A stretch of DNA of 19,220 bases from Candidatus Wildermuthbacteria bacterium RIFCSPHIGHO2_12_FULL_40_12 (GCA_001823315.1 MHUC01000013.1:10310-29529), one strand, 5' to 3'; positions 8,512 to 15,170 are shown, counted from the first letter of the stretch. Program-made: numbers and translations. The notes: generated by a model from the sequence alone, not told the origin.

Positions 8512-8580
8512 GAGCGAAGTGGATAAATGTCGGCACCGAGCGCTCAACGAGTTGGGCGTCCGGTTAAACTCACTCCGTTC
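8512..8580. repeat. Imperfect inverted repeat spanning the murA stop codon
   Basis: On the plus strand the left arm 8512-8537 (starting GAGCGAAGTGGATAAA) pairs imperfectly with the right arm 8555-8580 (ending CTCACTCCGTTC). The inner stem CGGCACC (8531-8537) pairs with GGCGTCCG (8555-8562) with one bulged T and one A-C mismatch, which reads as a G-U wobble on the minus strand. The loop holds two small palindromes, GAGCGCTC (8538-8545) and CAACGAGTTG (8545-8554). The murA TGA (8570-8572) lies inside the right arm, so the element supplies the last few murA codons. It fills the whole murA-mreB2 gap. No U-tract follows, so a REP-like or mRNA-structure role is more likely than termination. Confidence 0.6.
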
Positions 8581-9841
8581 GTTTAATATCCGCTCCCAAT
8601 CCCTGTAATCTCTCTTCTATTTTTTCGTATCCTCTGTCTATTTGATGTATGTTCTCAATAGTGGTATTGCCTTTTGCCATAAGCCCAGCAATGATGAGCG
8701 CGGCACCAGCTCTAATATCACCGCTTTCAATTCTCTGTCCCGTTAGCTCGGTCTTCCCAAAAACAATAGCTCGGTGAGGATCAACCATTTCTATATCGGC
8801 TCCCATTTTTCTTAATTCATGAGTATAGCTAAGCCGGTTTTCGTACAAAGGATCGTGAACCAAGCTTTTCCCTTTGGCTTGGGTTAAAAGCGGAACCAAT
8901 GGAGGCAAAAGATCCGTCGGAAAACCAGGATACGGCAAGGCCTGTACTCTTACAGGGTTTAATTCTGGCGAATAATCTACGATTATCGCTTCTTCCTCTT
9001 TTTTCAGATTAATGCCAATCTCCTCTAATTTATCTATAAAAACATCCATATGTGTGCTAATAGCGCCTTTCACCCTTACTTGTCCCGGAGTAATGGCGCC
9101 AGCCATAATAAAAGTGCCTGCTTCATTGGGGTCGGGAATAACCGAATGAGAAACTCCTCCCAGCTTTTTCACTCCCTCGATAATGATGGTATGGGTGCCT
9201 AAGCCAGCGATTTTCGCTCCCATCTTGTTCAGCATTTCTCCTAAATTCTGAATGTGCGGTTCCGCCGCCGCCCCTTTAATAATTGTTTTACCGGAAATAA
9301 GGGTGCTTGCCATCATCAAATTTTCGGTAGCGGTAACGCTAAATTCTCTTAAAACAATTTCTTTCCCCTGCATATTATCGGAACTAATCTTATAAAAAGA
9401 ACCTTCTTCTTCAATACTGACGCCCAGTTTCCTCAACGCCTCAATGTGCGTAGAAATCGGCCTTAGCCCTATTCTATCTCCGCCCGGCTTTGCTATTTTA
9501 AAATGATTAATTCTTGGCAGAAGGGCTCCGATTAAAAGAACTGACATTCTAATAGCCGAGGCCTTTTTAAAATCCATCGCCGCAACATCAATCTTGGCTC
9601 CGGGACTGATTTTAATCTTTCTGGTGTCCAACCATTCCACCTGCGCCCCCAAACTCTTCAAAATGTCTATCAGGTTCAAAACATCTTGGACGAGTGGAAT
9701 ATTATCAATAACGCATTCTTGATCGGTTAGCAAAACGGCAGGCAGTATGGAGGCCGCTGCATTTTTAGCCCCTCTTACTTCAATTTCGCCCTCCAGCGGC
9801 CTACCCCCACCAATGACAAATTTTTCAGCCGTTCTGAACAT
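8570..9841 (-). CDS. murA: UDP-N-acetylglucosamine 1-carboxyvinyltransferase, Cys-to-Asp variant
   Basis: MurA transfers enolpyruvate from PEP to UDP-GlcNAc, the first committed step of peptidoglycan synthesis, in the cytosol. The substrate Lys is in RGAKNAA near the N-terminus, the catalytic Asp in FPTDLLPP, and the conserved Arg in GDIRAGAAL. The active-site loop reads KPGGDRIGLRP, so the residue equivalent to E. coli Cys115 is Asp (codon 9476-9478). Family knowledge says this substitution keeps activity and gives intrinsic fosfomycin insensitivity. I choose the ATG at 9841 (423 residues), because the TTG at 9880 overlaps the promoter -35 and the ATG at 9850 overlaps the -10. It is the first gene of the long minus-strand run. 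Confidence 0.95.
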   Translation of the reverse strand: MFRTAEKFVIGGGRPLEGEIEVRGAKNAAASILPAVLLTDQECVIDNIPLVQDVLNLIDILKSLGAQVEWLDTRKIKISPGAKIDVAAMDFKKASAIRMSVLLIGALLPRINHFKIAKPGGDRIGLRPISTHIEALRKLGVSIEEEGSFYKISSDNMQGKEIVLREFSVTATENLMMASTLISGKTIIKGAAAEPHIQNLGEMLNKMGAKIAGLGTHTIIIEGVKKLGGVSHSVIPDPNEAGTFIMAGAITPGQVRVKGAISTHMDVFIDKLEEIGINLKKEEEAIIVDYSPELNPVRVQALPYPGFPTDLLPPLVPLLTQAKGKSLVHDPLYENRLSYTHELRKMGADIEMVDPHRAIVFGKTELTGQRIESGDIRAGAALIIAGLMAKGNTTIENIHQIDRGYEKIEERLQGLGADIKRTE

Positions 9842-9848
9842 ATACTTC

Positions 9849-9880
9849 ATTATAATAACCCAAAACTGAACAGTCCGCAA
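9849..9880 (-). promoter_or_regulatory. Putative sigma70-type promoter of the murA operon
   Basis: On the minus strand TTGCGG (9880-9875) is followed after 17 bp by TATTAT (9857-9852). This overlaps a perfect TATAAT at 9854-9849, which would give a 20-bp spacer. Either -10 puts transcription start at about 9842-9846, within a few bases of the ATG at 9841, so the mRNA would be leaderless or nearly so. The -35 is a weak match. Confidence 0.5.
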
Positions 9881-9894
9881 GCTGAATATCTTTC

Positions 9895-9923
9895 TTGATT
9901 ATGAACAAAATTATTTCTAAGAT
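9895..9923 (+). promoter_or_regulatory. Putative promoter of the plus-strand PEGA/propeller gene
   Basis: TTGATT (9895-9900), a 17-bp spacer and TAAGAT (9918-9923) form a moderate sigma70-type match just upstream of the only plus-strand gene. The predicted start near 9930 leaves about 11 bases before the ATG at 9941. It is divergent from the murA promoter, with 14 bp between the two -35 boxes. Confidence 0.45.
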
Positions 9924-9940
9924 AGAAGAAGTTGCCGAAC

Positions 9941-11323
9941 ATGACCAAAAAACAAAGAATCACACTATTTTCCATTTGCGCTATTTTATTTCTTTTGAGC
10001 GCCGTTTCTGTCATTTTTTATTCACAGGGTTTTAGGTTTGATTTTGCTCAAAAAAAAATTGCTCAAACCGGCGCTTTTTATTTTAAAGTATCGCCGAAAA
10101 ACTCCCAGATTTATATTGACGATAAAATCAGAAAAAGAACCGATTTTCTTTTTAACTCTTCCTATATCGATAACCTTTTGCCAAGAAGATATAAGGTAGA
10201 AATCAAAAAAGACGGGTATTTTCCTTGGACTAAAAGCTTAGAAGTCAAAGAGAAAGAGGTAACTGACGCAAGAAATATCGTCTTGGTCAATCAAGAACTA
10301 TCATTCTCCGTCTTGGCGTCGGCAATACAGGATGTGTTTTTCGCGCCGGACGAAAAGAAAATAATCTTTTTAGAGCGACAAGGAGACAGTTGGGAATTAA
10401 AATCATTCAACCTGGAAATAAATATCAAAAGTCATATCTTGAAACCAACTGATATCGCCAAAGACGGCGCTGATTTCAACGACTTAGAGTTTTCTCCGGA
10501 CAGCAAGAGAGCTTTACTTAAAGCGGGGTTAAAAGAGAAAAATAGCTATTTCCTCATAGACATGGGGGCAACGCCGGTAAGGCTGACTTCGCTTGATTTC
10601 TTGGGGAAAGAGGTTGAAAAAATCGTTTTTCATCCCAGAGACGCGCAGAAACTCTTCTTACTGGACGAAAATAAGTTAAAAGAAGGCGATCTTTCCCAAA
10701 AGAAAATTACCCCTTTTGAATCAGGCATTGTTCTCGACTTTGCTGTTTCTGACGGACACATTTACTATCTTGAAAGTAGCGGCCATCTTTACAAGACAGA
10801 TCTCGGTTTCGACTCTCGGGCAAAGATTAGTGAATCGCCCTTCCCAATACAACAAGAAACAAAATACGAAATTATCGTTCTGGACGGCTATGTTTTTATC
10901 AAATCGGAAGAAAAAAATTTATATACCCTTGATCAAGAAAAGAAAGAATTCACAAATCTCCTTGAAAAAAATACTGACCTAAAAATTTCTCCGGATGCAG
11001 GAAAAATCGCCTATGCTTCAGAGTTTGAAATCTGGGTTTTATTCCCTAAGGAACAAACTCATCAGCCCCAAAAAAAATCTGGGGAAAAAATATTCTTAAC
11101 AAGATTTTCGGAAAAAATTGATAATCTTTTTTGGTTCGGCTCTTATTATCTTGTTTTCAGCGCTGGAGACAAAATAAAAATCGCGGAAATTGACGACCGC
11201 GACCAGATTAACATCGTTGACTTGGCGGAATTTAAAAATCCTGAAATGCGCTTTAACCAATTAGACAAAAAGCTCTACGTTTTCAGCGAAGGAAAATTAT
11301 TGTCTTCAGAGCCGCTTTTTTAG
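9941..11323 (+). CDS. Membrane-anchored PEGA-domain / beta-propeller-like protein
   Basis: No specific name is known to me. From the ATG at 9941 the product has 460 residues; a TTG nine bases earlier is less likely. A short basic N-terminus (MTKKQR) leads into one hydrophobic helix at about 7-27, so the protein is probably anchored with the rest outside the membrane. Residues about 42-115 resemble a PEGA domain (FYFKVSPKNSQIYIDD, then the YKVEIKKDGYFPW block). The remainder contains blade-like repeats with patterns such as FAPDEKKIIFLE, FSPDSKRALL, FHPRDAQKLFLL and ISPDAGKIAYAS, typical of a TolB/WD40-like propeller. Envelope binding or scaffolding is an inference. It is the only plus-strand gene and has its own promoter and terminator. 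Confidence 0.8.
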   Translation: MTKKQRITLFSICAILFLLSAVSVIFYSQGFRFDFAQKKIAQTGAFYFKVSPKNSQIYIDDKIRKRTDFLFNSSYIDNLLPRRYKVEIKKDGYFPWTKSLEVKEKEVTDARNIVLVNQELSFSVLASAIQDVFFAPDEKKIIFLERQGDSWELKSFNLEINIKSHILKPTDIAKDGADFNDLEFSPDSKRALLKAGLKEKNSYFLIDMGATPVRLTSLDFLGKEVEKIVFHPRDAQKLFLLDENKLKEGDLSQKKITPFESGIVLDFAVSDGHIYYLESSGHLYKTDLGFDSRAKISESPFPIQQETKYEIIVLDGYVFIKSEEKNLYTLDQEKKEFTNLLEKNTDLKISPDAGKIAYASEFEIWVLFPKEQTHQPQKKSGEKIFLTRFSEKIDNLFWFGSYYLVFSAGDKIKIAEIDDRDQINIVDLAEFKNPEMRFNQLDKKLYVFSEGKLLSSEPLF

Positions 11324-11358
11324 CTTTATCGTTTTGACAGATAATTATTCCGGAAACT

Positions 11359-11383
11359 AAAAACAGCTTAAAATCGCTGTTTT
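11359..11383. terminator. Bidirectional intrinsic terminator between convergent genes
   Basis: AAAACAGC (11360-11367) and GCTGTTTT (11376-11383) form a perfect 8-bp stem with an 8-nt loop. The arms carry A- and T-runs, so the structure can work on both strands. It lies 36 bp after the stop of the plus-strand PEGA gene and 12 bp after the stop of the minus-strand nuclease gene, where a shared terminator for convergent transcripts is expected. Confidence 0.75.
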
Positions 11384-11394
11384 AATATCCTCTT

Positions 11395-12087
11395 TTAATT
11401 ACCATTTTCTTTAATAGATTCTATCTTTTCCCTAAAGTCGTTCCAATTCAACGCTTTTTCTCCGGCGGTCTTGCAAATACTCTTAAACTGACAATAGCGG
11501 CACTGCCAGTCGTCAGGATAACCAGGAATTCTCTCTGGAACAATATCGGTATCGATTTTACTCTTTAACTTTGTTAGGTCTTCCAATAATTTTACCGCTT
11601 TGACTTTATCGTATTTGACTAAAAATTCTTTCAGATCCGAAGTGTCTTTATTCACATAAAGTAGAATTCCTTTGGGTATCTTGAAATAATGCAAGTAGAG
11701 CTGAAGCTGATTGACATTCTCTTCTTTCGGTTCTTCCAGTCTCTTAAAAATCATACTGTTCATGCTCTTAAAATCAACTACGTACAGTTCGTTGTCCAGA
11801 GTGATAATGGCGTCCGCCCTTCCAGAGATTATTTCTTGCGGCGGAATTCTAATTTCCGAAGCCCGAACTATTCCCAAGCTAAATAGAGAGTTCAGAATCT
11901 GCATTTGGATATAGTCGCCGTGATCAAAAAGCCGCAGCATTCTGGGCTCAAGCTCCTGCCGAGGAACATTCTTGAACTTAAAAAAAATAGCGCGACCGCA
12001 TCGGCCAGCGTCGGTAATATAAAAACGCTTTTGATCTCTGTCCTTATGATTATCCGAGTAAAATTGATCAATTAGCTCTTTAAGCAT
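11395..12087 (-). CDS. Cas4/RecB-like PD-(D/E)XK nuclease with probable Fe-S cluster
   Basis: Numbered from the ATG at 12087 (230 residues), the RecB-type nuclease motifs appear in order. His56 is in FDHGDY, Asp92 in SGRADAII, Asp105 and Lys107 in YVVDFKS, and Gln127/Tyr131 in NQLQLYLHY. Four cysteines are placed as in Cas4 and AddB: Cys30 (DAGRCGRAIFF) and a C-terminal Cys196-x2-Cys199-x5-Cys205 after WQ. They probably hold a 4Fe-4S cluster. The family processes DNA ends with 5'-3' or single-strand exonuclease activity. There is no CRISPR array or cas1/cas2 nearby, so a stand-alone repair or DNA-processing role is more likely than adaptation. A TTG frame seven codons upstream is less likely. 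The gene follows the structured element downstream of rpsI. Confidence 0.85.
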   Translation of the reverse strand: MLKELIDQFYSDNHKDRDQKRFYITDAGRCGRAIFFKFKNVPRQELEPRMLRLFDHGDYIQMQILNSLFSLGIVRASEIRIPPQEIISGRADAIITLDNELYVVDFKSMNSMIFKRLEEPKEENVNQLQLYLHYFKIPKGILLYVNKDTSDLKEFLVKYDKVKAVKLLEDLTKLKSKIDTDIVPERIPGYPDDWQCRYCQFKSICKTAGEKALNWNDFREKIESIKENGN

Positions 12088-12114
12088 AACCACGAATAAT
12101 ACTACCAATTACAA

Positions 12115-12130
12115 TGGCGAATACTCGCCA
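12115..12130. promoter_or_regulatory. Perfect palindrome upstream of the nuclease gene
   Basis: TGGCGA (12115-12120), a 4-base loop ATAC and TCGCCA (12125-12130) form a perfect 6-bp inverted repeat ending 27 bp before the nuclease ATG at 12087. It could be an operator or an mRNA leader hairpin. A TATTAT box (12101-12096) lies just downstream, but I see no convincing -35, so whether the nuclease gene has its own promoter is unclear. Confidence 0.35.
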
Positions 12131-12142
12131 ATCTACTGTCTC

Positions 12143-12301
12143 CTTTTCTCTCAAAAGCGAGGGCAGAATTTTCAAGGATCACCTCGGAGGCGGTCAAGCA
12201 TGGTCTTCGAACGAAGTAAGAAGTTGTCCGCCGAGAGATGAACAGCAATTTCTCGCTGGAAAATTGACTGTGTATCTTTGAAAAATCTGCCCAAGCAATC
12301 C
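12143..12301. other. Multi-hairpin structured non-coding element between rpsI and the nuclease gene
   Basis: This gap has no credible gene but strong secondary structure. Closing stem P1: plus-strand 12161-12179 (GGGCAGAATTTTCAAGGAT) and 12274-12292 (ATCTTTGAAAAATCTGCCC) pair at 17 of 19 positions on the minus strand. Inside P1, stem P2 (12243-12270) pairs CAG-CAATTT with AAATTG-(A)-CTG. Stem P3 pairs 12180-12197 with 12224-12240 through about 14 pairs, and its loop holds a perfect CTTCG-AA-CGAAG hairpin (12205-12216). Together they form a three-way junction. A further hairpin, CTTTT-CTCTC-AAAAG, lies at 12143-12157. It could be a non-coding RNA, an mRNA 3' or 5' structured region, or a MITE-like palindromic insertion. 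No known RNA family is recognised. Confidence 0.6.
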
Positions 12302-12814
12302 CTATCGCTTTGCCCACTGTGGCGCTCGCCTGGCTCTTTTCAGACCAAACTTTTTCCTTTCCCTCATCCTGGAATCGCGAGTAAGAAATCCTGCTTTTTT
12401 CAATCTCTTCCTGAAAGTCGCGTTGAACAAAGTTAAGGCGCGGGACAACCCATGTCGCAATGCCTCGGCTTGCGCTTTTGAGCCGCCTCCTCTAATCTTT
12501 GCGGTTCCTCTGAATTGATCCAGGCAATTCATTAATTGCAACGGAGCAACGGCAATCCGCTGAAGTTCAAGCGTTGGAAAATACTGTTGATAAGGCCTAT
12601 CATTGACTGAAAGCGTCTTTTCCCCGTGAGTAAAAAGTCGCACTCGCGCCACCGCTGTTTTGCGACGGCCAACCGCCTCAATATAACTGTCTGGTTTGTC
12701 TTTGACAACAACTATTTTCGGTTTTTCCTTAACGGCAACTTCTTTCTTGGCTACTGTCTTTTTTTTGACCTTCAATACCTTATCCTTATTTTTCATTGGG
12801 GATGATTTTGCCAT
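12302..12814 (-). CDS. rpsI: 30S ribosomal protein S9 (uS9) with Lys-rich N-terminal extension
   Basis: uS9 binds the 3' domain of 16S rRNA, and its C-terminal tail reaches the P-site tRNA. The conserved core begins at YIEAVGRRKTAVARVRLF (about residue 44) and includes the RGGGSKAQAEALRHGLSRAL block. The canonical tail FGLKRARRAPQWAKR carries the terminal K-R. The protein is 170 residues against about 130 usually, because of a roughly 43-residue Lys/Val-rich head that is probably disordered and rRNA-binding. It lies 8 bp after rplM in the usual rplM-rpsI pair and ends the ribosomal run with a TAG stop. Confidence 0.97.
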   Translation of the reverse strand: MAKSSPMKNKDKVLKVKKKTVAKKEVAVKEKPKIVVVKDKPDSYIEAVGRRKTAVARVRLFTHGEKTLSVNDRPYQQYFPTLELQRIAVAPLQLMNCLDQFRGTAKIRGGGSKAQAEALRHGLSRALTLFNATFRKRLKKAGFLTRDSRMRERKKFGLKRARRAPQWAKR

Positions 12815-12822
12815 AGATTGTC

Positions 12823-13182
12823 TTACTTTATCATTCTCAATCTCTTAATCTGCCGATTTCTTAATTTATTCTTTGGCAACATTCCAAAAACAGCAGTTTT
12901 CAACACTTCTCCAGGGTCAATTGCAAAAACTTTTTTCATCGGAGTTTTTTTAACTCCTCCAAGATATCCGCTGTGCCGAAAATAAGATTTCTGTTCTAAT
13001 TTGCGGCCGCTTACCTTCAGCTTGACAACATTTTTAACCGCAACAAAGTCTCCAATATCTTTATTGGGCGCAAAATCGGGCTTACTCTTACCTCGAAGCA
13101 GTACCGCGATACGGGTAGCCAATCTGCCCAAAACCTTATCTTCGGCATCAACAATATATTCCTTTCTTTGAACGTAAACCAT
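12823..13182 (-). CDS. rplM: 50S ribosomal protein L13 (uL13)
   Basis: uL13 is an early-assembly large-subunit protein. Family landmarks are the VDAEDKVLGRLATRIAVLLRGK block, NKDIGDFVAVKNV, the KSYFRHSGYLGG motif and VFGMLPKNKLRNRQIKRL. At 119 residues it is shorter than E. coli L13 (142), lacking part of the C-terminal tail. It lies 10 bp after rplQ and 8 bp before rpsI. The ATG is followed at once by the expected beta-strand, so no alternative start is needed. Confidence 0.97.
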   Translation of the reverse strand: MVYVQRKEYIVDAEDKVLGRLATRIAVLLRGKSKPDFAPNKDIGDFVAVKNVVKLKVSGRKLEQKSYFRHSGYLGGVKKTPMKKVFAIDPGEVLKTAVFGMLPKNKLRNRQIKRLRMIK

Positions 13183-13192
13183 TTTTTATTAG

Positions 13193-13543
13193 TTACTTAA
13201 TCAATGAAATAATGGATAAATCGGCTCCATCTGTCTGTCTTTTTCCTAATTTTACCGTCCTGGTATAACCTCCTTTCCTTTCTTTATGTCTTGGAGCAAT
13301 TTCTTCTATTAATTTTTTAACTATTTTCGGAGAAAACAATCTTATCAATTGTCTCCTGGAAGCCAAACCATTGTTTTTAGCTTTAGTGATTAATTTCTCG
13401 GCGAAGCCAGAAAGTTCTTTCGCCCTCGCTCCAGTGGTTTTAATCTTCTCTTTTAAGAAAAGAGCGCGAGCTAATGATATTAAAAAAGCCTTCCTTTGAT
13501 CTCTTTTACGAGAGAATTTTCTGCCCTTCTTGAGTTTTTTCAT
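13193..13543 (-). CDS. rplQ: 50S ribosomal protein L17 (bL17)
   Basis: bL17 lies near the peptide exit tunnel. The 116-residue sequence shows the family's basic N-terminus (LKKGRKFSRKRDQRKAFL), the helix with IKTTGARAKELSGFAEKLI, and the GGYTRTVKLGKRQTDGADLSIISL C-terminal motif. It sits directly after rpoA with a 22-bp gap, the classic bacterial order at the end of the alpha operon. The usual H/R-x-x-A-M-x-R-N-x segment at the N-terminus is somewhat diverged. Confidence 0.96.
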   Translation of the reverse strand: MKKLKKGRKFSRKRDQRKAFLISLARALFLKEKIKTTGARAKELSGFAEKLITKAKNNGLASRRQLIRLFSPKIVKKLIEEIAPRHKERKGGYTRTVKLGKRQTDGADLSIISLIK

Positions 13544-13565
13544 TAGTGTTTCGTTTTAATAAGAT

Positions 13566-14489
13566 CTATTTTAATTCTAAGCCGAATTTTTTTAATTTCC
13601 GCTTTATTTCTTTCACTCCTTTTTCGCCCATTCCTTCCAAAGCCAAAATGCTTTTTTCGCTCTTTTTAATGAGCCCGCTGATTGTTTTAATGTTGCTATC
13701 AGTCAGGGCATTAAGGGTTCTGGTGGACAATTTCAAATCTTCAACTTTAATTTTGGATGCATCCTCCGATTCATCTCTCTTTTTTGCTGTTTTTGGTTTC
13801 TCCAGTTTTTCCGCCCAATCGTTGATAATGGAAAAATGGTTAATTAAAATACGCGAAGATTGCAATAATGCTTCTTCTGGCGCGATTGTGCCATCTGTTT
13901 CTATGTCTAAAAAGAGACGGTCAAAATCGGTTCTTTCTCCAACCCTCATATTTTCAACACGGTAACTCGCTTTTCTGATAGGGGTAAAGATAGCGTCGAG
14001 AGCAATTTCTCCTATCCCCAACTTTTCCTTTTTCCTAGAATCTTTAAGGGAATAGCCAACTCCTTTCTCGACTTGTATCTCCATGTCCAGCTCGGCTGAT
14101 TTCGTCGTTAAAGTAGCTATATGGACATTTTTATTAACTATTTCTATTTGTGATGGTAATTTGAAGTCGGCGGCAGTAATCTTTTTCTCTCCTTTTACCT
14201 TAAGAATGGCTCTCTGCGGCTCGTCTGAAAAAACCTTGAATCTTAATTGTTTAAGATTAAGCATTATAGTTAAGATATCCTCCATTACTCCGGGCAATGT
14301 GGAAAATTCATGCTGGACTCCTTTAATCTTGAATTGAGTGATGGCGGCTCCGGGCAATGACGAAAACAAAACTCTTCTCAAAGAATTTCCAATAGTTACT
14401 CCGTAACCTGGATAAATCGCCTCCATTTGGAAAGTGGCTTTATTGTCTTTTTTATCAGATATTTTTGGCTGCAAAGGCAATGGTATCAT
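13566..14489 (-). CDS. rpoA: DNA-directed RNA polymerase subunit alpha
   Basis: The alpha subunit forms the dimer that nucleates RNA polymerase, and its C-terminal domain contacts UP elements and activators. The N-terminal domain shows YPGYGVTIGNSLRRVLFSSLPG and HEFSTLPGVMEDILTIMLNLK. A charged linker (about 225-245) leads to the C-terminal domain with the DNA-binding LSTRTLNAL segment and a helix-hairpin-helix (EGMGEKGVKEIKRKL). The usual Ser after GxK is Gly here. At 307 residues it is slightly shorter than E. coli alpha (329). It lies between rpsD and rplQ as in most bacteria. The 69-bp gap before it holds a strong hairpin. Confidence 0.97.
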   Translation of the reverse strand: MIPLPLQPKISDKKDNKATFQMEAIYPGYGVTIGNSLRRVLFSSLPGAAITQFKIKGVQHEFSTLPGVMEDILTIMLNLKQLRFKVFSDEPQRAILKVKGEKKITAADFKLPSQIEIVNKNVHIATLTTKSAELDMEIQVEKGVGYSLKDSRKKEKLGIGEIALDAIFTPIRKASYRVENMRVGERTDFDRLFLDIETDGTIAPEEALLQSSRILINHFSIINDWAEKLEKPKTAKKRDESEDASKIKVEDLKLSTRTLNALTDSNIKTISGLIKKSEKSILALEGMGEKGVKEIKRKLKKFGLELK

Positions 14490-14516
14490 ATTGTTTAATC
14501 TTGGTTTAATTTAAAT

Positions 14517-14535
14517 GCGCTTCGGCGCTTTTTTT
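14517..14535 (+). terminator. Canonical intrinsic terminator on the plus strand, between rpsD and rpoA
   Basis: On the plus strand GCGC (14517-14520), the UUCG tetraloop (14521-14524) and GCGC (14525-14528) are followed directly by seven T residues (14529-14535). This is a textbook rho-independent terminator for plus-strand transcription, although every gene within 3 kb is on the minus strand. Read on the minus strand the same hairpin has a CGAA loop and only a weak ATTTAAATT tail, so rpsD-rpoA read-through should be possible. It may stop antisense transcription. Confidence 0.6.
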
Positions 14536-14558
14536 AAGAAAATAATCCAATAAGTTTT

Positions 14559-15170
14559 TCATTTGGAGTAGAATTCAAATATCAATGATATCTCTGCCGG
14601 AGGAGCGGCTTCCTCCAATGAGGCCTGACCCATCACTTCTCCCTTGAATGCTTCTGCATCCAGCTTGAGCCAAGAAGGCGGCTGATGCTTTTTTAGCACA
14701 ATTAAAACGTCTTTAAAAATGTTCTTGGATTTTGACTTCTGGTCAACCTCAACAATATCTCCCTTCCGCGCCTCAAAAGAAGCGATATCGATTATTTTTC
14801 CATTCACCTTAATATGGCCATGGGAAATTAGTTGTCTGGCTTGTCTTCTTGAGCTTGCAAATCCTAATCGAAACACTACATTATCCAAACGATTTTCTAA
14901 TTTTCTGATAAAGAGAGTGGCAGCATCTTCTTTTCTCTGTTTTAACGACAAAATGTCTTTGGCATACTTCTTGAATTGCTTTTCCTGTAAGTTATACCAA
15001 GTTCTTAGCTTTTGTTTCTCTCTTAATTCTTTTCCGTATTCGGAAAGAGCCCTTGTCCTTCTTTTCCCTTTCTGCCCTGGAGGATAAGGCCTTTTCACTA
15101 TCGGGCATTTGACTGAAGTACAAAGCTTTATCCCCAATCTCCTGCACATTTTGTGTTTTGAATTCGTCAT
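14559..15170 (-). CDS. rpsD: 30S ribosomal protein S4 (uS4) with probable zinc site
   Basis: uS4 is a primary 16S rRNA-binding protein and, in many bacteria, the translational repressor of the alpha operon. The 203 residues include the RPYPPGQKGKRR motif, the long helical segment and the S4 RNA-binding domain (RLDNVVFRLGFASSRRQARQLISHGHIKVNGK). The N-terminus carries Cys9, Cys17 and Cys22, aligning with three of the four zinc ligands of the Thermus-type protein. His6 occupies the position of the first Cys, so a HCCC zinc site is possible. It starts 9 bp after rpsK. A repressor-binding leader structure is not recognisable here. Confidence 0.97.
   Translation of the reverse strand: MTNSKHKMCRRLGIKLCTSVKCPIVKRPYPPGQKGKRRTRALSEYGKELREKQKLRTWYNLQEKQFKKYAKDILSLKQRKEDAATLFIRKLENRLDNVVFRLGFASSRRQARQLISHGHIKVNGKIIDIASFEARKGDIVEVDQKSKSKNIFKDVLIVLKKHQPPSWLKLDAEAFKGEVMGQASLEEAAPPAEISLIFEFYSK

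Noticed and set aside
8500..8547. An extended MreB2 start at the TTG at 8547.
   Set aside because: The added residues come from the palindromic element and have no counterpart in MreB proteins; the ATG at 8499 begins right at the first beta-strand.
9842..9880. Extended MurA starts at TTG 9880 or ATG 9850.
   Set aside because: Both lie within the predicted promoter, and the family alignment begins near the ATG at 9841.
12102..12317. A 71-codon open frame on the minus strand across the rpsI-nuclease gap.
   Set aside because: It overlaps the rpsI end and the start region of the nuclease gene, resembles no family, and its sequence is dictated by the inverted-repeat stems of the structured element.
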